A DNA stretch of 64,000 nt, taken from contig OZ022498.1 of NCBI GenBank assembly GCA_963989385.1, positions 4,409,501 through 4,473,500 on the forward strand, read 5' to 3'. Under the pieces are notes generated by a model. It was not told the origin of the DNA. It searched no databases and saw nothing but the letters and a program-made list of their open reading frames with translations. Position numbers and translations under genes: made by a program. The stretch is from Ctena decussata (lineage: Eukaryota; Mollusca; Bivalvia; Lucinida; Lucinidae). Below, in pieces: positions 33,601 through 42,216 of this stretch (positions within the stretch are counted from its first letter, which is position 1; every line of letters starts with the position of its first letter).

Positions 33601-34344
33601 CAAAGTTTTGTTCCAGTCACTGCCAGTGATGCCACTTAAACCAAAAGTAAACTTCAGTAAATATTAATTTATTTCTTCTTTTGATGCCAAGTTCAGATGT
33701 GCACACTGGTCTGGAATTCAACACAGGCAACGAAGACAACTCACAAGGAATCTGCTTGTTCTGCTCATCAGGATAAGTTTGTTTCAGAAGTATAGTCGCA
33801 CGGACCATCCGACCCCCTACTCTTGAAATAGGACTCAAAAGTTTTACTGAATTAACATGCATATTCAAGAAATGCTTGAAAACAATTTTTGGGCTACAAC
33901 GACCAGGTAACGAATTGGTGAAAAACCTTATTCAAGCACTGCATTTATACTAGACGGAATTTCTTCGAAAATCTGGTCTGACTAAGAGGTATACCAAACT
34001 GCCGGGTCCGTAAGAATGATAGTTTGAAAGTAATGTAAGAAGTATGCGAAAACAATCGTGTTTTATAGTATGTTGCCTCGTTGCCTGTGTTGAATGCCAG
34101 ACCAGCGTGATGTGCCAAGATTCCATAGACATGGGTTTGAAACAGTCTTTCTGACAATGCCACCATTCAAGAAGTTAGAAATTAAATACTTTGCTAAATA
34201 AAAGTAAGCAACAGAAAGTGCACTAACAATCGGGTTCACTTCAATAACAACTCATGAAAATTTCACTGTTATAGCTGTGCAAGCCTTCCTTTTAAAAGGA
34301 AATTTTATATTTATTGTTTTCAGGATGTTCCTATAAAGGAATAG
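24575..34344 (+). CDS. ATP6V0E1: V-type H+-ATPase subunit e (four exons)
   Basis: Subunit e is a small two-helix membrane protein of the V0 sector of the vacuolar proton pump, needed for assembly and activity of V0 in endomembranes. Exons are 24575-24684, 28016-28063, 29047-29161 and 34324-34344; all donors are GTAAGT and all acceptors TTTCAG or TTGCAG. The joined frame has 97 codons plus TAG (the vertebrate protein has about 81). Family marks: SFWGF at residues 13-17 in helix 1, SPNKG at 33-37, CYLFW at 50-54 in helix 2 and QLNPLQGPQL near 60-69. The C-terminus ends DVPIKE. If intron 3 were retained, the protein would instead end VSINW at 29179. Introns of 3331, 983 and 5162 bp are filled with MITEs and a SINE. 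The e1 versus e2 type cannot be told. Confidence 0.9.
25013..25186 (-). mobile_element. tRNA-derived SINE, family 3 (CORE-like), minus strand
   Basis: On minus: head GGGAGCGCAGTGACGCAGTG, B-box-like GAGTTCGAATTCC, then CTTGTGACCTTGAGCAAGTC, and a tail with AAGCTCTACAGAGCTTATGT. The TGTGACCTTGAGCAAGTCAC segment directly after the tRNA part resembles the start of the CORE domain of CORE-SINEs such as MIR. It lies in intron 1 of the ATP6V0E-like gene. Confidence 0.68.
25187..26682. other. Intron 1 sequence, largely unique
   Basis: AT-rich intronic DNA with no repeat matched elsewhere, except a candidate minus-strand coding exon at 26054-26083. Confidence 0.4.
26054..26083 (-). CDS. Possible first coding exon on minus strand (uncertain)
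   Basis: On minus, AACAAGATGGTGTC opens ten codons (MVSTLTASTM) ending exactly at a consensus donor ATG|GTAAGT at 26053-26048. The start context and donor are both good, but no next exon was found and ten codons are little evidence. It would be antisense within intron 1 of the V-ATPase gene. Confidence 0.18.
26683..27530. mobile_element. Decayed element with GCGATTCTAATGAG palindrome, interrupted by another MITE
   Basis: The outer parts (GGCCTGGATCCAGCTCACCA on the left; CATATTATACATAACGCAGA on the right) match those of the element at 44070-44410. The palindrome CATTAGAATCGCC...GGCGATTCTAATGAG is at about 27318-27352. A foldback MITE lies inside at 26850-27025. Confidence 0.5.
26850..27025. 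mobile_element. Near-perfect palindromic MITE, about 175 bp
   Basis: Arms GTTTATCGAAGTATAAACTA and the complement TAGTCTATACTTCGATAAAC surround a centre with GTGAACCCCGAAGGGGTTCA. Pairing continues outward to about 26850 and 27025 with few mismatches. Confidence 0.72.
27549..27945. mobile_element. MITE with about 29-bp inverted ends, copy 1 (intron 1)
   Basis: Begins ACACTGGTCTGGCATTCAAC and ends with the complement GATGAATGCCAGACCAGTGT. A second copy of about 400 bp, in the same orientation, is in intron 3 at 33703-34108. Confidence 0.72.
28016..28063 (+). CDS. ATP6V0E1: ATP6V0E-like exon 2
   Basis: 48 nt between TTTCAG and GTAAGT. The first base completes Gly37; the exon encodes IVQIMLVMTAGSCYL and two bases of the next Phe, the first part of helix 2. 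Confidence 0.9.
28091..28290. mobile_element. Foldback MITE of the GGTCACAA family, copy 4 (intron 2)
   Basis: GTGCTGCAGATAAAAAGG to CTATCTGGAGCTCTG with centre ACCGTCTCGTTGAGACGATT. It starts only 28 bp after the exon 2 donor. Confidence 0.72.
28605..28745 (+). mobile_element. 3'-end remnant of a TATACCCCCGG-family Helitron-like element
   Basis: Keeps GCACTGGCCAGGGGTATATG and GTGAGCCCTTGC like the 3' ends at 4395 and 17701, but the hairpin and CTAG have decayed. It lies in intron 2. Confidence 0.5.
29047..29161 (+). CDS. ATP6V0E1: ATP6V0E-like exon 3
   Basis: 115 nt between TTGCAG and GTAAGT. It encodes the conserved FWLCAFLFQLNPLQGPQL block and an acidic tail up to PEHVS. The frame also runs on through the donor for six codons to a TAA at 29180, a possible alternative end by intron retention. 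Confidence 0.92.
29205..29370. mobile_element. Foldback MITE of the GGTCACAA family, badly decayed
   Basis: GGGGAGTAGCGGAGATAATT at the start and GAAACCCGCC in the middle are weak matches to family members. Low confidence. Confidence 0.3.
29632..29835. mobile_element. Foldback MITE of the GAATTTGCTC family (intron 3)
   Basis: CATCAGGGGAAGCAAC, then GAAAGAAAAGAATTTTCTCC and GAGCAAATTCTTTCC. Confidence 0.5.
30064..30290. mobile_element. 240-bp foldback MITE (ATGAGCC family), degenerate copy 5 (intron 3)
   Basis: TTGAGCCGTGACATGAC to GTGTGGCGGCTCAT, about 227 bp with small deletions. Confidence 0.72.
30514..30947. repeat. 51-bp direct repeat bracketing a 332-bp segment
   Basis: Positions 30514-30564 and 30897-30947 are identical over 51 bp (both start ATTAAAATCTTAAAGAGTTC). 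The segment between them has a different character and contains the candidate exon at 30830. Confidence 0.8.
30830..30891 (+). CDS. Possible first coding exon (uncertain)
   Basis: ATG at 30830 opens MDDVRGDVLPPPHGTTPAAV, ending in AG before a GTAAAA donor at 30892. It lies between the two 51-bp repeats and inside intron 3 of the V-ATPase gene on the same strand. It could be the start of another gene, a transposed gene fragment, or chance. Confidence 0.22.
31124..31384 (+). mobile_element. tRNA-derived SINE, family 1, full-length (intron 3)
   Basis: Head GGGCCGCATAGCCCAGTCAG, anticodon loop CTTATAA, B box GGTTCGAAACC, tail (ATCA)n. Target duplication ATTACGGTAGT on the left and ATTACGATAGT at 31385-31395. 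Confidence 0.85.
31396..33700. other. Intron 3 sequence, no gene recognised
   Basis: Contains a palindrome GGCTTGCCGTCTCGGCGGCA at 31631, an (AAT)n run near 32298-32320 and a C run at 32518. On minus, CACCATGGATGCAGTGCCAC precedes a GTAAGT near 32354, which could be a start exon, but no continuation was found. Confidence 0.3.
33703..34108. mobile_element. MITE with about 29-bp inverted ends, copy 2 (intron 3)
   Basis: ACACTGGTCTGGAATTCAAC to GTTGAATGCCAGACCAGCGT. GATGTGC flanks both sides (33696-33702 and 34109-34115), a 7-bp target duplication that may be 8 bp with one mismatch. It ends about 215 bp before exon 4. Confidence 0.75.
34324..34344 (+). CDS. ATP6V0E1: ATP6V0E-like exon 4 (terminal coding exon)
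   Basis: After TTGTTTTCAG, six codons DVPIKE and TAG in the phase left by exon 3. The coding part is tiny, but phase, acceptor and immediate stop fit. The 3' UTR would continue downstream. Confidence 0.65.
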   Translation, partial: DVPIKE

Positions 34345-34524
34345 ACAGAACACTAAGACTTCCACAGAATTCCATTGGTTGGGAAAAGAAATATCATGCC
34401 AAACCATTCCTTATAGTACATGTAGTTATGTTTAGAACAAAAAACATTTTCATGGACAGAAAATGAGAATTGTACATGATTAGCCAAACTTTTGGGGATT
34501 TGATACTTTTATATTGATTGATGT

Positions 34525-35249
34525 CACAGGCACTCGACGAAAAATTTGTGAAATTCTCATATATTATGAAATGTTAGTCTGTCTCCCACCTCTCTATCAA
34601 ATTTCAAGTCGATCGGTTGCGATATAAGAAAGTTACTAAATATCCCACTTCGTAGTAAACAGAGTCAAGGTGCGACACTACCGCCATTTTGAAAATATGT
34701 TTACCTTTTCCAGTCATCTTAATCTCACCTATATAATAAGCATTTCACTTCCATACTTCCATATTGGAAAACAATGTACATATCTACATTTACCTGTAAT
34801 CAAATCATTTCCTGCCAGTGACGGATAATGCGAAATTTACACCAAAATTCTAAATCACGACGAGAAACAGAGTAAAATGACGGAAGTCAACAAATCCGGG
34901 CTTGCGCATTGCAGTCCCTATTGGAAAATCCACAAATTCAAGCTCGTTGATTGGTCAACGAACGAACAAGTTTAAATTTCGCATGATTTGAATTCGGGAA
35001 AACAACGTCATCAAAGCACGCGCTACTGGAAATTCCGTGGAAAATTCCCCGATTTCATCATTTCCGTCAATGAGCATACTTTCAAAATGGCGGTAGTGTC
35101 GCACCTTGACTCTGTTTACTACGAAGTGGGATATTTAGCAACTTTCTTATATCGCAACCGATCGACTTGAAATTCGATAGGAAAGTGGGAGACAGACTAA
35201 CATTTCATAATATATGAGAATTTCACAAATATTTCGTCGAGTGCCTGTG
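34525..35249. mobile_element. 725-bp hAT-like foldback element with about 175-bp inverted repeats
   Basis: Starts CACAGGCACTCGACGAAAA and ends with the complement TTTCGTCGAGTGCCTGTG. The arms pair for about 175 bp (to CCGCCATTTTGAAA and TTTCAAAATGGCGG). Flanks ATTGATGT (34517-34524) and ATTGGTGT (35250-35257) form an 8-bp target duplication with one mismatch. No transposase is seen. It lies 180 bp after the V-ATPase stop codon, likely within or next to the 3' UTR. Confidence 0.82.
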
Positions 35250-35661
35250 ATTGGTGTTGCTTGAAAAGGGCCTCATGGCATTTGCAAACAGGGAAGACTG
35301 ATATCAGCCTGCACACCCTACCACACAGTCTGATCTGAGTCTTCCATTTTTAGTCACCTATACGAAAGTGCAGGAAGAGCTATTGCACTACCCCTGGCAT
35401 AGTCATTGGCGGCTGCTGCTTTAGCAAAAAGTTTAAGTTTTACATAAAAGTTTTTTATGTGATGAGCAAGTGGCTCTCAGGCGAGCTATCATGTACGCGG
35501 ACAGATCTTGTTTGTATATATGCCATCTCTGTAAATCCTGGGAAATCTAGAAATGAAAACTCTGATGCATTTGAGCTGTTGCATAGGATGATTGGAGTAC
35601 TTACAACATGCAGATCATGTAAGGTCTTGTGTCATTTCTCTAAATAATCTTGGATCTCATT
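35250..35661. other. Spacer, no gene seen
   Basis: No recognised repeat or coding signal. Confidence 0.35.
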
Positions 35662-35869
35662 AGAGCTCATTGCCTTGGATAAGAAAGGGTAACAGGGATA
35701 ATTTAGAGATAACATTCCATATATCTCAGCTAAAACGTATGTTGTGATGCCTCATTAGAACCATTTTGCCGAGACAGTTCCTATGATGGGTCGCAACATA
35801 TATTTTTATTGAGAAATAAAAAAATTATCTTTGAATTATCCCTGAAATTCCACCTTATTTGGAGCTCTG
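35662..35869. mobile_element. Foldback MITE of the GGTCACAA family
   Basis: AGAGCTCATTGCCTTGGATA to CTTATTTGGAGCTCT. Within the left arm, AGGGATAATTTAGAGATAAC is typical of the family. Confidence 0.65.
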
Positions 35870-35894
35870 AGATGTTGGTAATTGTACATTGTAT

Positions 35895-35989
35895 TTAACC
35901 CTATTGCACTCAGAACAGCCAAAACTCCATACACTCAGAACAGCCAAAACTCCATAGAGTTTTGGCTGTTCTGAGTGCCATAGGGTTAA
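35895..35989. mobile_element. Palindromic MITE flanked by TTAA (relative of 10556)
   Basis: TTAACCCTATTGCACTCAGA to its complement. The left arm holds an internal duplication of CACTCAGAACAGCCAAAACT, making it longer than the 70-bp relative. Confidence 0.65.
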
Positions 35990-36222
35990 AGTGTATTGTT
36001 ACGCCTCCATTTGTTTTTTTGCCATATTTACAAAGGAGAACAGTTTTTGTGACTTCCTATATGCTTCCTTTGATTTCGAAGCCTTCCAAACTGGGTTCTG
36101 TGTTTAAAGAGGTAAGAATTTGCTCATCTAGGAGCAAACTTTTTCTTTAATGAAGTGAATCTCATTTAGAAGGGAGGCAAGAAAGAAAATGACAGAGTTT
36201 CTTCCCTTGAAGGTGTATCAAT
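35990..36222. mobile_element. Foldback MITE of the GAATTTGCTC family
   Basis: GAGGTAAGAATTTGCTCATC and GGAGCAAACTTTTTC mark the centre; CCCTTGAAGGTGTATC lies near the end. It directly abuts the TTAA palindrome. Confidence 0.5.
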
Positions 36223-36821
36223 ACACAATAAAAACAGTAGAATTACACTTCAAATTCTGCATATAACTAGTACCTACAGCCAATTCCCCAAAATATATTT
36301 TCCATTGACTTTAGTGCATTTGCAAGTTTGCAAGAAATTTTACTGTGAGTCGTGTGTTCAAATGTTCATAATTATTTTTGCATAGCTAAAAACGTCAAAG
36401 ATTTCTACAATATAAAATAATTTTAGTTTGCCCTAAACATACTCACAATTGAACTACAATTGTTTGACTTTCAATAAAATTTTCAGAAATGCATATTTCT
36501 ATTGACGTCAATGGTGACGTTATCCAAAATTTACTGAAAAAGTACTGGTGTTGCCTTTATATCATATTTCTAAAAGAGTAATTGATTAGAGCTCAAATCA
36601 AGCTTATTAGATGTTGTCAAAATTATTGCTCTGTCTAATCATATAAAATTTAAGATAAGCAGTAATGCTTCAAAAAAAGTTTCTTCACACTTGAAAATGC
36701 ATTGCAGTCTATGGAAAATATGTTTTTGGGGAAAGACTTTTGACACTTGGCTGTATCATTGAAAAGAAAAAAATATTTGAGAACTAAAGCATAAGGGGCG
36801 TTCTTATCAGGAGATGGACCT
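36223..36821. other. AT-rich spacer, no gene seen
   Basis: No recognised repeat or coding signal. Confidence 0.35.
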
Positions 36822-37018
36822 TTAACCCTTTAAGTGCCAAAAATGAAAATAGTTAAAGTTTCAAAAAGAGTAGATCCAGATGAGATGGCTTATCTGGATG
36901 TACACTGTTTTGCTCTCTAATCATTGAATGCTTAATATGATATTGCTTGGAGGAAACATCTACTGAAATTTTGCAGATTTAATTACTGTTATTTGCTTTT
37001 TTGGCACTTAAAGGTTAA
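36822..37018. mobile_element. piggyBac-like MITE, GTGCCAAAAATG family, copy 2
   Basis: TTAACCCTTTAAGTGCCAAA and TTTGGCACTTAAAGGTTAA are matching inverted ends, both finishing in TTAA. Length 197 bp. Confidence 0.7.
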
Positions 37019-37705
37019 TAGGGAAAGTATGGTATGATAAAATGGAGAAACAGAAAAAGCAGTTGGATTTTCATCCTCAAAAGTTTGGTCCTTTATAGCT
37101 ATGACTGTATTCAAGGTTTCATAAAGTCTTGAAACTTAAGATTGTTAGTGTAAATGCACTGCAGTCACATATTTGCAGTATGAATGTTTCAAAGTCAGAT
37201 CTTTGCTAAGTTCTGGATGGTTCTAGTGAAGGGCACATCAAATTCTTATTAAGACACACTGCCCAAGCATGAAATGGGTTAAATGGTCGTAACACTAGTT
37301 GAAATTCTATTAACACAGTTGGTAGCTTATATTCATATCAGAAAACAGCTGCAAAAGTAAAAAAAAAATGAGAAAATGACAACCGAAAACTACTGTTAAA
37401 ATCATCTCAACTGGTGTTACTTTCATATAATCTGTTTCACACTTGAACAGTGTGATAGATAAATGAGTGGTGGATGAAAAGTCCCAAATTAGAATAAAAA
37501 ATACTAGCATCCTTTTCCAGAGCTTTGTGTTTGCAATGTGGGGTGTGTATGTGTATGTACAGAGTGAGCCTAGTCATCATTTATCAGTACAATAAGCTAT
37601 GAAAGCTGCATGGTAACAATTTCAAGGAAGATCACTCTTAAAGTAAAGCATTCCCTTTGAGGAAGAATTTGTTCTCTTTGAGGGAAGTTCTTTCCTTTGC
37701 AGGAG
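37019..37705. other. Spacer, no gene seen
   Basis: AT-rich. GAAGAATTTGTTC/GGAAGTTCTTTCC near 37660-37690 may be a fragment of the GAATTTGCTC MITE family. Confidence 0.3.
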
Positions 37706-37917
37706 AGAGTGCTCCAGATAAGAAGGAGTAACAGGGATAATTTAGGGATAATTTTCCTTATTACTCCATAAAAATGTATATTGTGACCCATCATTACATG
37801 TGGTACCATCTTGCTGACACAGTTTTAGTGAGGGGGTCATATCATATATTTTCGTTGAGAAATAAGAAAAATTATCTCAGAATTATCCTCAAAACCCTCC
37901 ACATATCTGGAGCTCTG
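37706..37917. mobile_element. Foldback MITE of the GGTCACAA family
   Basis: AGAGTGCTCCAGATAAGAAG to CATATCTGGAGCTCT, with GATAATTTAGGGATAATTTT in the left arm. Confidence 0.72.
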
Positions 37918-38403
37918 ATTTAAGGTGAATGGCAAAACAGTGTTTTGCTGAATTCATGTGTTATATGTAGAAAGTTTGTTAGATTGTTAATGACTGATTG
38001 TATTTGTGTCAAATTTAGATGTTGTGTGCATCTTAATTCAAGAATAGTGAGTGTGAGAGTTGACAGTGTGGGATGAAATAAAAAGCCATCTTGTGATTTA
38101 GTTGTCTCAATTTCAGAGTCATGGCACCATAGAAATTTTTTTATATGAAGATATACGGTATTTCTTTGGTTATAAGACAGGGGTTTTCCCCTTCTAAAAC
38201 AATCTCAAAGATCTAGATCTGTCTTGCAAGACAGATCTAGATCTTTGGGATTGTTTTGAAAGAGAAAACCGCATTTTGCAGCTGAATTACACAAGACTGG
38301 TTTACATATTTGCGTTAATTTTGGAAGAGTAAACTCCCGTCTTATAACTAAATAAACACAGTTATATCAGGTTACAGAAACAGTTAAAGATGACCAAACA
38401 TAT

Positions 38404-38642
38404 ATGAGCCGCAACAAGAGAAAACCAACAATGTGGTTATGCGCCCAGCGCAGACTCGGATCAGCCTGGGCATCCGCCCAGTCTGATCAGAGTCTTCACT
38501 GTCCGCCTGAAGGTAGCTAGACCCTTAGCCACCCTTTAAGCGCTTAGGCAAGACTCTGATCGGACTCAGTGGATGCCCAGGCTGATCTGAGTCTGCTCTG
38601 GGTGCACAACCACAATGTTGGTTTTCTCGTGTCGCGGCTCTT
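38404..38642. mobile_element. 240-bp foldback MITE (ATGAGCC family), copy 6
   Basis: ATGAGCCGCAACAAGAGAAA to CGTGTCGCGGCTCTTA, about 239 bp. Confidence 0.85.
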
Positions 38643-38651
38643 ATTGTTAAA

Positions 38652-38880
38652 ACACTGGCTAAAATGGGTACACCTCCATGTTTTTCTGCAATAATTAAAA
38701 CGGAACTTTTATCTCGACTTCCTATTTGCTTCCCTTGAGGACAAAAGCCCTTACAGAAGGGGGTTAACTCCCACAGGAGCATTTTTTTTCTTTTAAGAGT
38801 TGAGGCCCATAGAAAAGTGAGAAATGAAAATTGCAGAGTTGTGTCCTCTGACAGAGTACCTAGTCACATGTAACAATGGA
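38652..38880. mobile_element. Foldback MITE of the GAATTTGCTC family
   Basis: AAAATGGGTACACCTCCATG at one end and GTGTCCTCTGACAGAGTACC at the other; the central arms are decayed. Confidence 0.45.
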
Positions 38881-38975
38881 TTGAGGAAGTTCATAAATAT
38901 TCAAGACTTTAGGGGGTTCCATGTCTCTTGTTAACTGGAGGAGAGTTGGTAGAATTATCAGTTTGTCCACTACTT

Positions 38976-39075
38976 GTTAGGCAACTTCAACAGTTGTTAA
39001 TTGCCACCTCAGTGCAACAACAATTGTTAATTGCTTCCTCAGTACTACAACAGTTGTTAATTGCCACCTCTGTGA
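38976..39075 (+). repeat. Short tandem repeat, about 33 bp x 3
   Basis: CAACAGTTGTTAATTGCCAC, CAACAATTGTTAATTGCTTC and CAACAGTTGTTAATTGCCAC recur at about 33-bp steps. A codon-sized period gives a repetitive frame that I do not regard as a gene. Confidence 0.7.
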
Positions 39076-39447
39076 CATATGTCACCCATCGACACTGTGA
39101 AGCATTCATCATATTTCTTCGGTTATAAGGCAGGGTTTTTCTCTTCCAAAACAGTCCCCAAAACCTAGATTTGTCTGTTAGAAAGTGAAAACCAATTCTA
39201 CAGCCGAATTACACAAGACCGATCATATTTGTGGAAATTTTGGAAGGGTAATATTCCATCTTATTACCAAATAAATAAGGTATCTGTACAGAAGGGAGAT
39301 CTCTCTGACACAGCAGTATCTTGCATTCATCCTCGTAGTGAAAAAAGCTGGTCCTTGATGAGAGAGATTTAGACACCAAGGAAGAATTATTTTGTGTTAG
39401 TGCTCTCCATTTGAAGAGAGTGAGGGGGTGGGGAGGTGGGGAACTTT

Positions 39448-39661
39448 TTTAAGGTGTATGGGAACACTGCTGTGTATTTCTGCTATTTTTCAAAGGGACA
39501 CAACTTTTTTGACTGCCAGTTATTTCCCTGAACAAAGAAGCCCTCCCACAATTTGGTCTGATCTTAAGGGAGCAAATTCTTTGCTCTAGGGGTGGACCTG
39601 CTTTGAGAAATGAAAAAAAAATATGACAGATTGCTTCCCCTGAAAGTGTTCCTGTTTGCCT
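39448..39661. mobile_element. Foldback MITE of the GAATTTGCTC family
   Basis: TTAAGGTGTATGGGAACACT to GCTTCCCCTGAAAGTGTTCC, complementary ends with centre GGAGCAAATTCTTTGC. Confidence 0.55.
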
Positions 39662-39851
39662 TAACAAAGAGCTATCATCCATACAGTTTAAACAGTGTTT
39701 TGTCATTTCTAAAAGTTGAAAAAGAAGCAAATTCTTACCTTTAAGATTGGCACTCTAGTGAAAAGGGATACTGACACTTCTTGATCAGAGTAATCTCCCT
39801 TGAAAGTGTATCCATATGTCTTACTACTTCATTTCCTTGAAACTTGTTTTT

Positions 39852-40083
39852 AAGGTGAATGGGTACACCTCCAGGTTTTTCTGCCATTTTTACAAAGGGA
39901 AACAACTTTTGTGACATCCTGTTTGCTTCAATGGATAAGAAATTAGTCATTCCATAATTGGGTTGCTCTTAGCGGAAAGAATTTGCTCCTAGGGAGCAAA
40001 TACTTTTAGAGTTTATCCCCATTTAAAAAAAAATGCAAAAAGAAATTGCTAGAGGTGTTTCCCCTGAAGTGTGCCCAATCACC
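39852..40083. mobile_element. Foldback MITE of the GAATTTGCTC family
   Basis: AAGGTGAATGGGTACACCTC to TTCCCCTGAAGTGTGCCCAA. The centre has GAAAGAATTTGCTCCTAG and GGAGCAAATAC. Another fragment lies just before it at 39720-39830. Confidence 0.6.
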
Positions 40084-40485
40084 AAAATTTCTTGGCAAGA
40101 AATTGTACATCAGTTGTCAATGTTTTTACGTTGTTGTATAAAATGTATATACTGATATTAATATAAAAATGATAATAATAATAATCTAGAATTTATTTTT
40201 TTGTGTTGAGTTTACTTGCATATGCTATTTTATCACCATACATTTTTCCATTGGCATAAATGCAAAATCAATTTATTTCCAAGGGAAAGGCTTTGGCCAT
40301 TATGATGAATGGAATGGAAGAACAACTTTAGAGTTGTGATACTGAAATATAAAATAAAAACATGTCTTCCATTGCTGCTTATGAATTTTATGCAGATGAA
40401 ATAAGACAGCTTTACTCTAGCAGAGGTGATGCAAGCTTCGTATGAGTAGTACATATCCTTATACCCAGTATACAGTAATGCCTAG

Positions 40486-40679
40486 GAGCCCTGGTAGCTC
40501 AGTGGGATAAGCACTGGCCTGCTAAGCTAGCAGTCCGGATTCAAATTGGGCTGGATGCAGAAATCTTTTCAACCATTTACGGAATTCAATTTCACACAGC
40601 CTTTCATTATCATACGCCTATTATCCTGATAAGGCCTGTTGAAAAGAATATGAAATTTTGAAGTCATCTATCCATCCAT
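40486..40679 (+). mobile_element. tRNA-derived SINE, family 2, plus strand
   Basis: Head GAGCCCTGGTAGCTCAGTGG, anticodon arm with CTGGCCTGCTAAGC, B-box-like GATTCAAATT, tail ATCTATCCATCC. Confidence 0.75.
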
Positions 40680-40807
40680 AACAATAATGCCACTGTTAGT
40701 GTAAGGGAAATTTCCTTGGTGCCAGAATTTTGTAACATTATAGGTGATGCCATAGTAGTCTAACTAGTCTTAAACATAGGTTCAGTTTAGAAAAAAAGCC
40801 TAACTTT

Positions 40808-41889
40808 ATTATCCCCCGCCGAAGGCGTAGGGATATAGGTTTCTCCATGTCCGTCTGTCCGTCCGTCCGGAGCCATAACTAAGTAACCACTGGACGGAAT
40901 TTCATGAAACTAAAGATAAATATATATCACTATAACCCGCTGATGCACGTCAAGTTTCATCAGACTGGCTTCAGTAATGCATGAGTTATTGCCCTTGAAT
41001 TGTTTTAAAATCAATAAAATCAGCCATAACTAAGTAACCACGGGATGGAATTTCATGAAACTTATAATAAATATGTATCACTATATTCTGCTGATGTATG
41101 TGACATTTCAGCAGACTGGCTTCAGGGGTGCATGAGTTATTGCCCTTTAATTGACTTAAAACAATAAAATGAGCCATAACTAAGTAACCAATTATCAAAA
41201 CTTCATGAAACTAAAACTTAATATGTATCATCATAAGGCGGTTATGCACATAAAGTTTCATCAGAATGGCCTCAGAAATTCATTAGTTATTGACCTTGAA
41301 TGAATTTAAAATTGACACATTAAGCCATAACTAAGTAATCAATGAATAGAATTCTATGAAACTTTTACTAAATACCCATCACCATAACACATTGGTGCAT
41401 CTTAAGATTTGTCGAAATTTCTTCAGTTAGCAATGAGTTATTGCTCTTGACTAGGTTTAAAATCAACAAATTGAGTCATAATTAAGTACCCAATGAATGG
41501 AATTTCATGAAACTTCAAATAATTATGTATTGTCTTGACAGAGCAATGCACATTAAGTTTGATCTTAATTGCATCAGTAGTGCATGATTTAATGCCCTTG
41601 AATTGATTTAAACTCCACATACATGTATTAGCTATAACTTAGATACTTGACTGAACAAAATTTCTTGAAACTGAATTAAAAAGTGTATCATCATAGTGCA
41701 GTGATGCTGAGGCAAGTGTTTAAGAACAGCTTCAGCTTATGCCTCACTTAAGCCAGAGTAATAGTCCTTGATTTGATTTACAGTCCACAAGTTCAGCCCA
41801 GTGAGCGAAATTATATGAAACTTAAAATACCATAATAAACGAATCGGGGGCCACTTCGGCGGGGGATATAAATTCACCGAATTTGCTTG
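40808..41889 (+). mobile_element. Helitron-like element with about 150-bp units, TTATCCCCCGCC family
   Basis: Start TTATCCCCCGCCGAAGGCG, then GTCCGTCTGTCCGTCCGTCC. Units of about 150 bp begin GCCATAACTAAGTAACCA near 40874, 41024, 41172, 41323, 41475 and 41630, with AATTTCATGAAACT. The end is CCACTTCGGCGGGGGATATA, complementary to the start, then AATTTGCTTG and TT. The GGCGGGGGATA end pairs with the TATCCCCCGCC start, so short inverted ends are present. Confidence 0.6.
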
Positions 41890-41976
41890 TTGTCATGGAT
41901 TTGGACAGGAGTTGACATAACCTGTATAAACAAAACATTAATGGTTTCTGTATGATAATTTGCTATTTAAAATCTT

Positions 41977-42216
41977 ATGAGCCGCGACACGACAAAACCA
42001 TCAAAGTGGCATGTGGACCCAGCGAAGACTCAGATCAGCCTGGGCATCCGCCCAGTCTGATCAGAGTCTTCGCTGTCTGCATGGAGGTAGCTTAGACCCT
42101 TAGCTACCCTTTATGTGCTTAGCAAAGAGTCTGATCAGGTTGGGCAGATGCCCCGGCTGATCTGAGACTTCGCTGGGCGCACAACCACTTCATTGGTTTC
42201 TTGTGTTGCGGCTCAT
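41977..42216. mobile_element. 240-bp foldback MITE (ATGAGCC family), copy 7
   Basis: ATGAGCCGCGACACGACAAA to TTGTGTTGCGGCTCAT, 240 bp. Confidence 0.87.

Noticed and set aside
38928..39128. 66-codon frame with a QQLLIA repeat
   Set aside because: It comes from a 33-bp tandem repeat, a multiple of three, which keeps any frame open.
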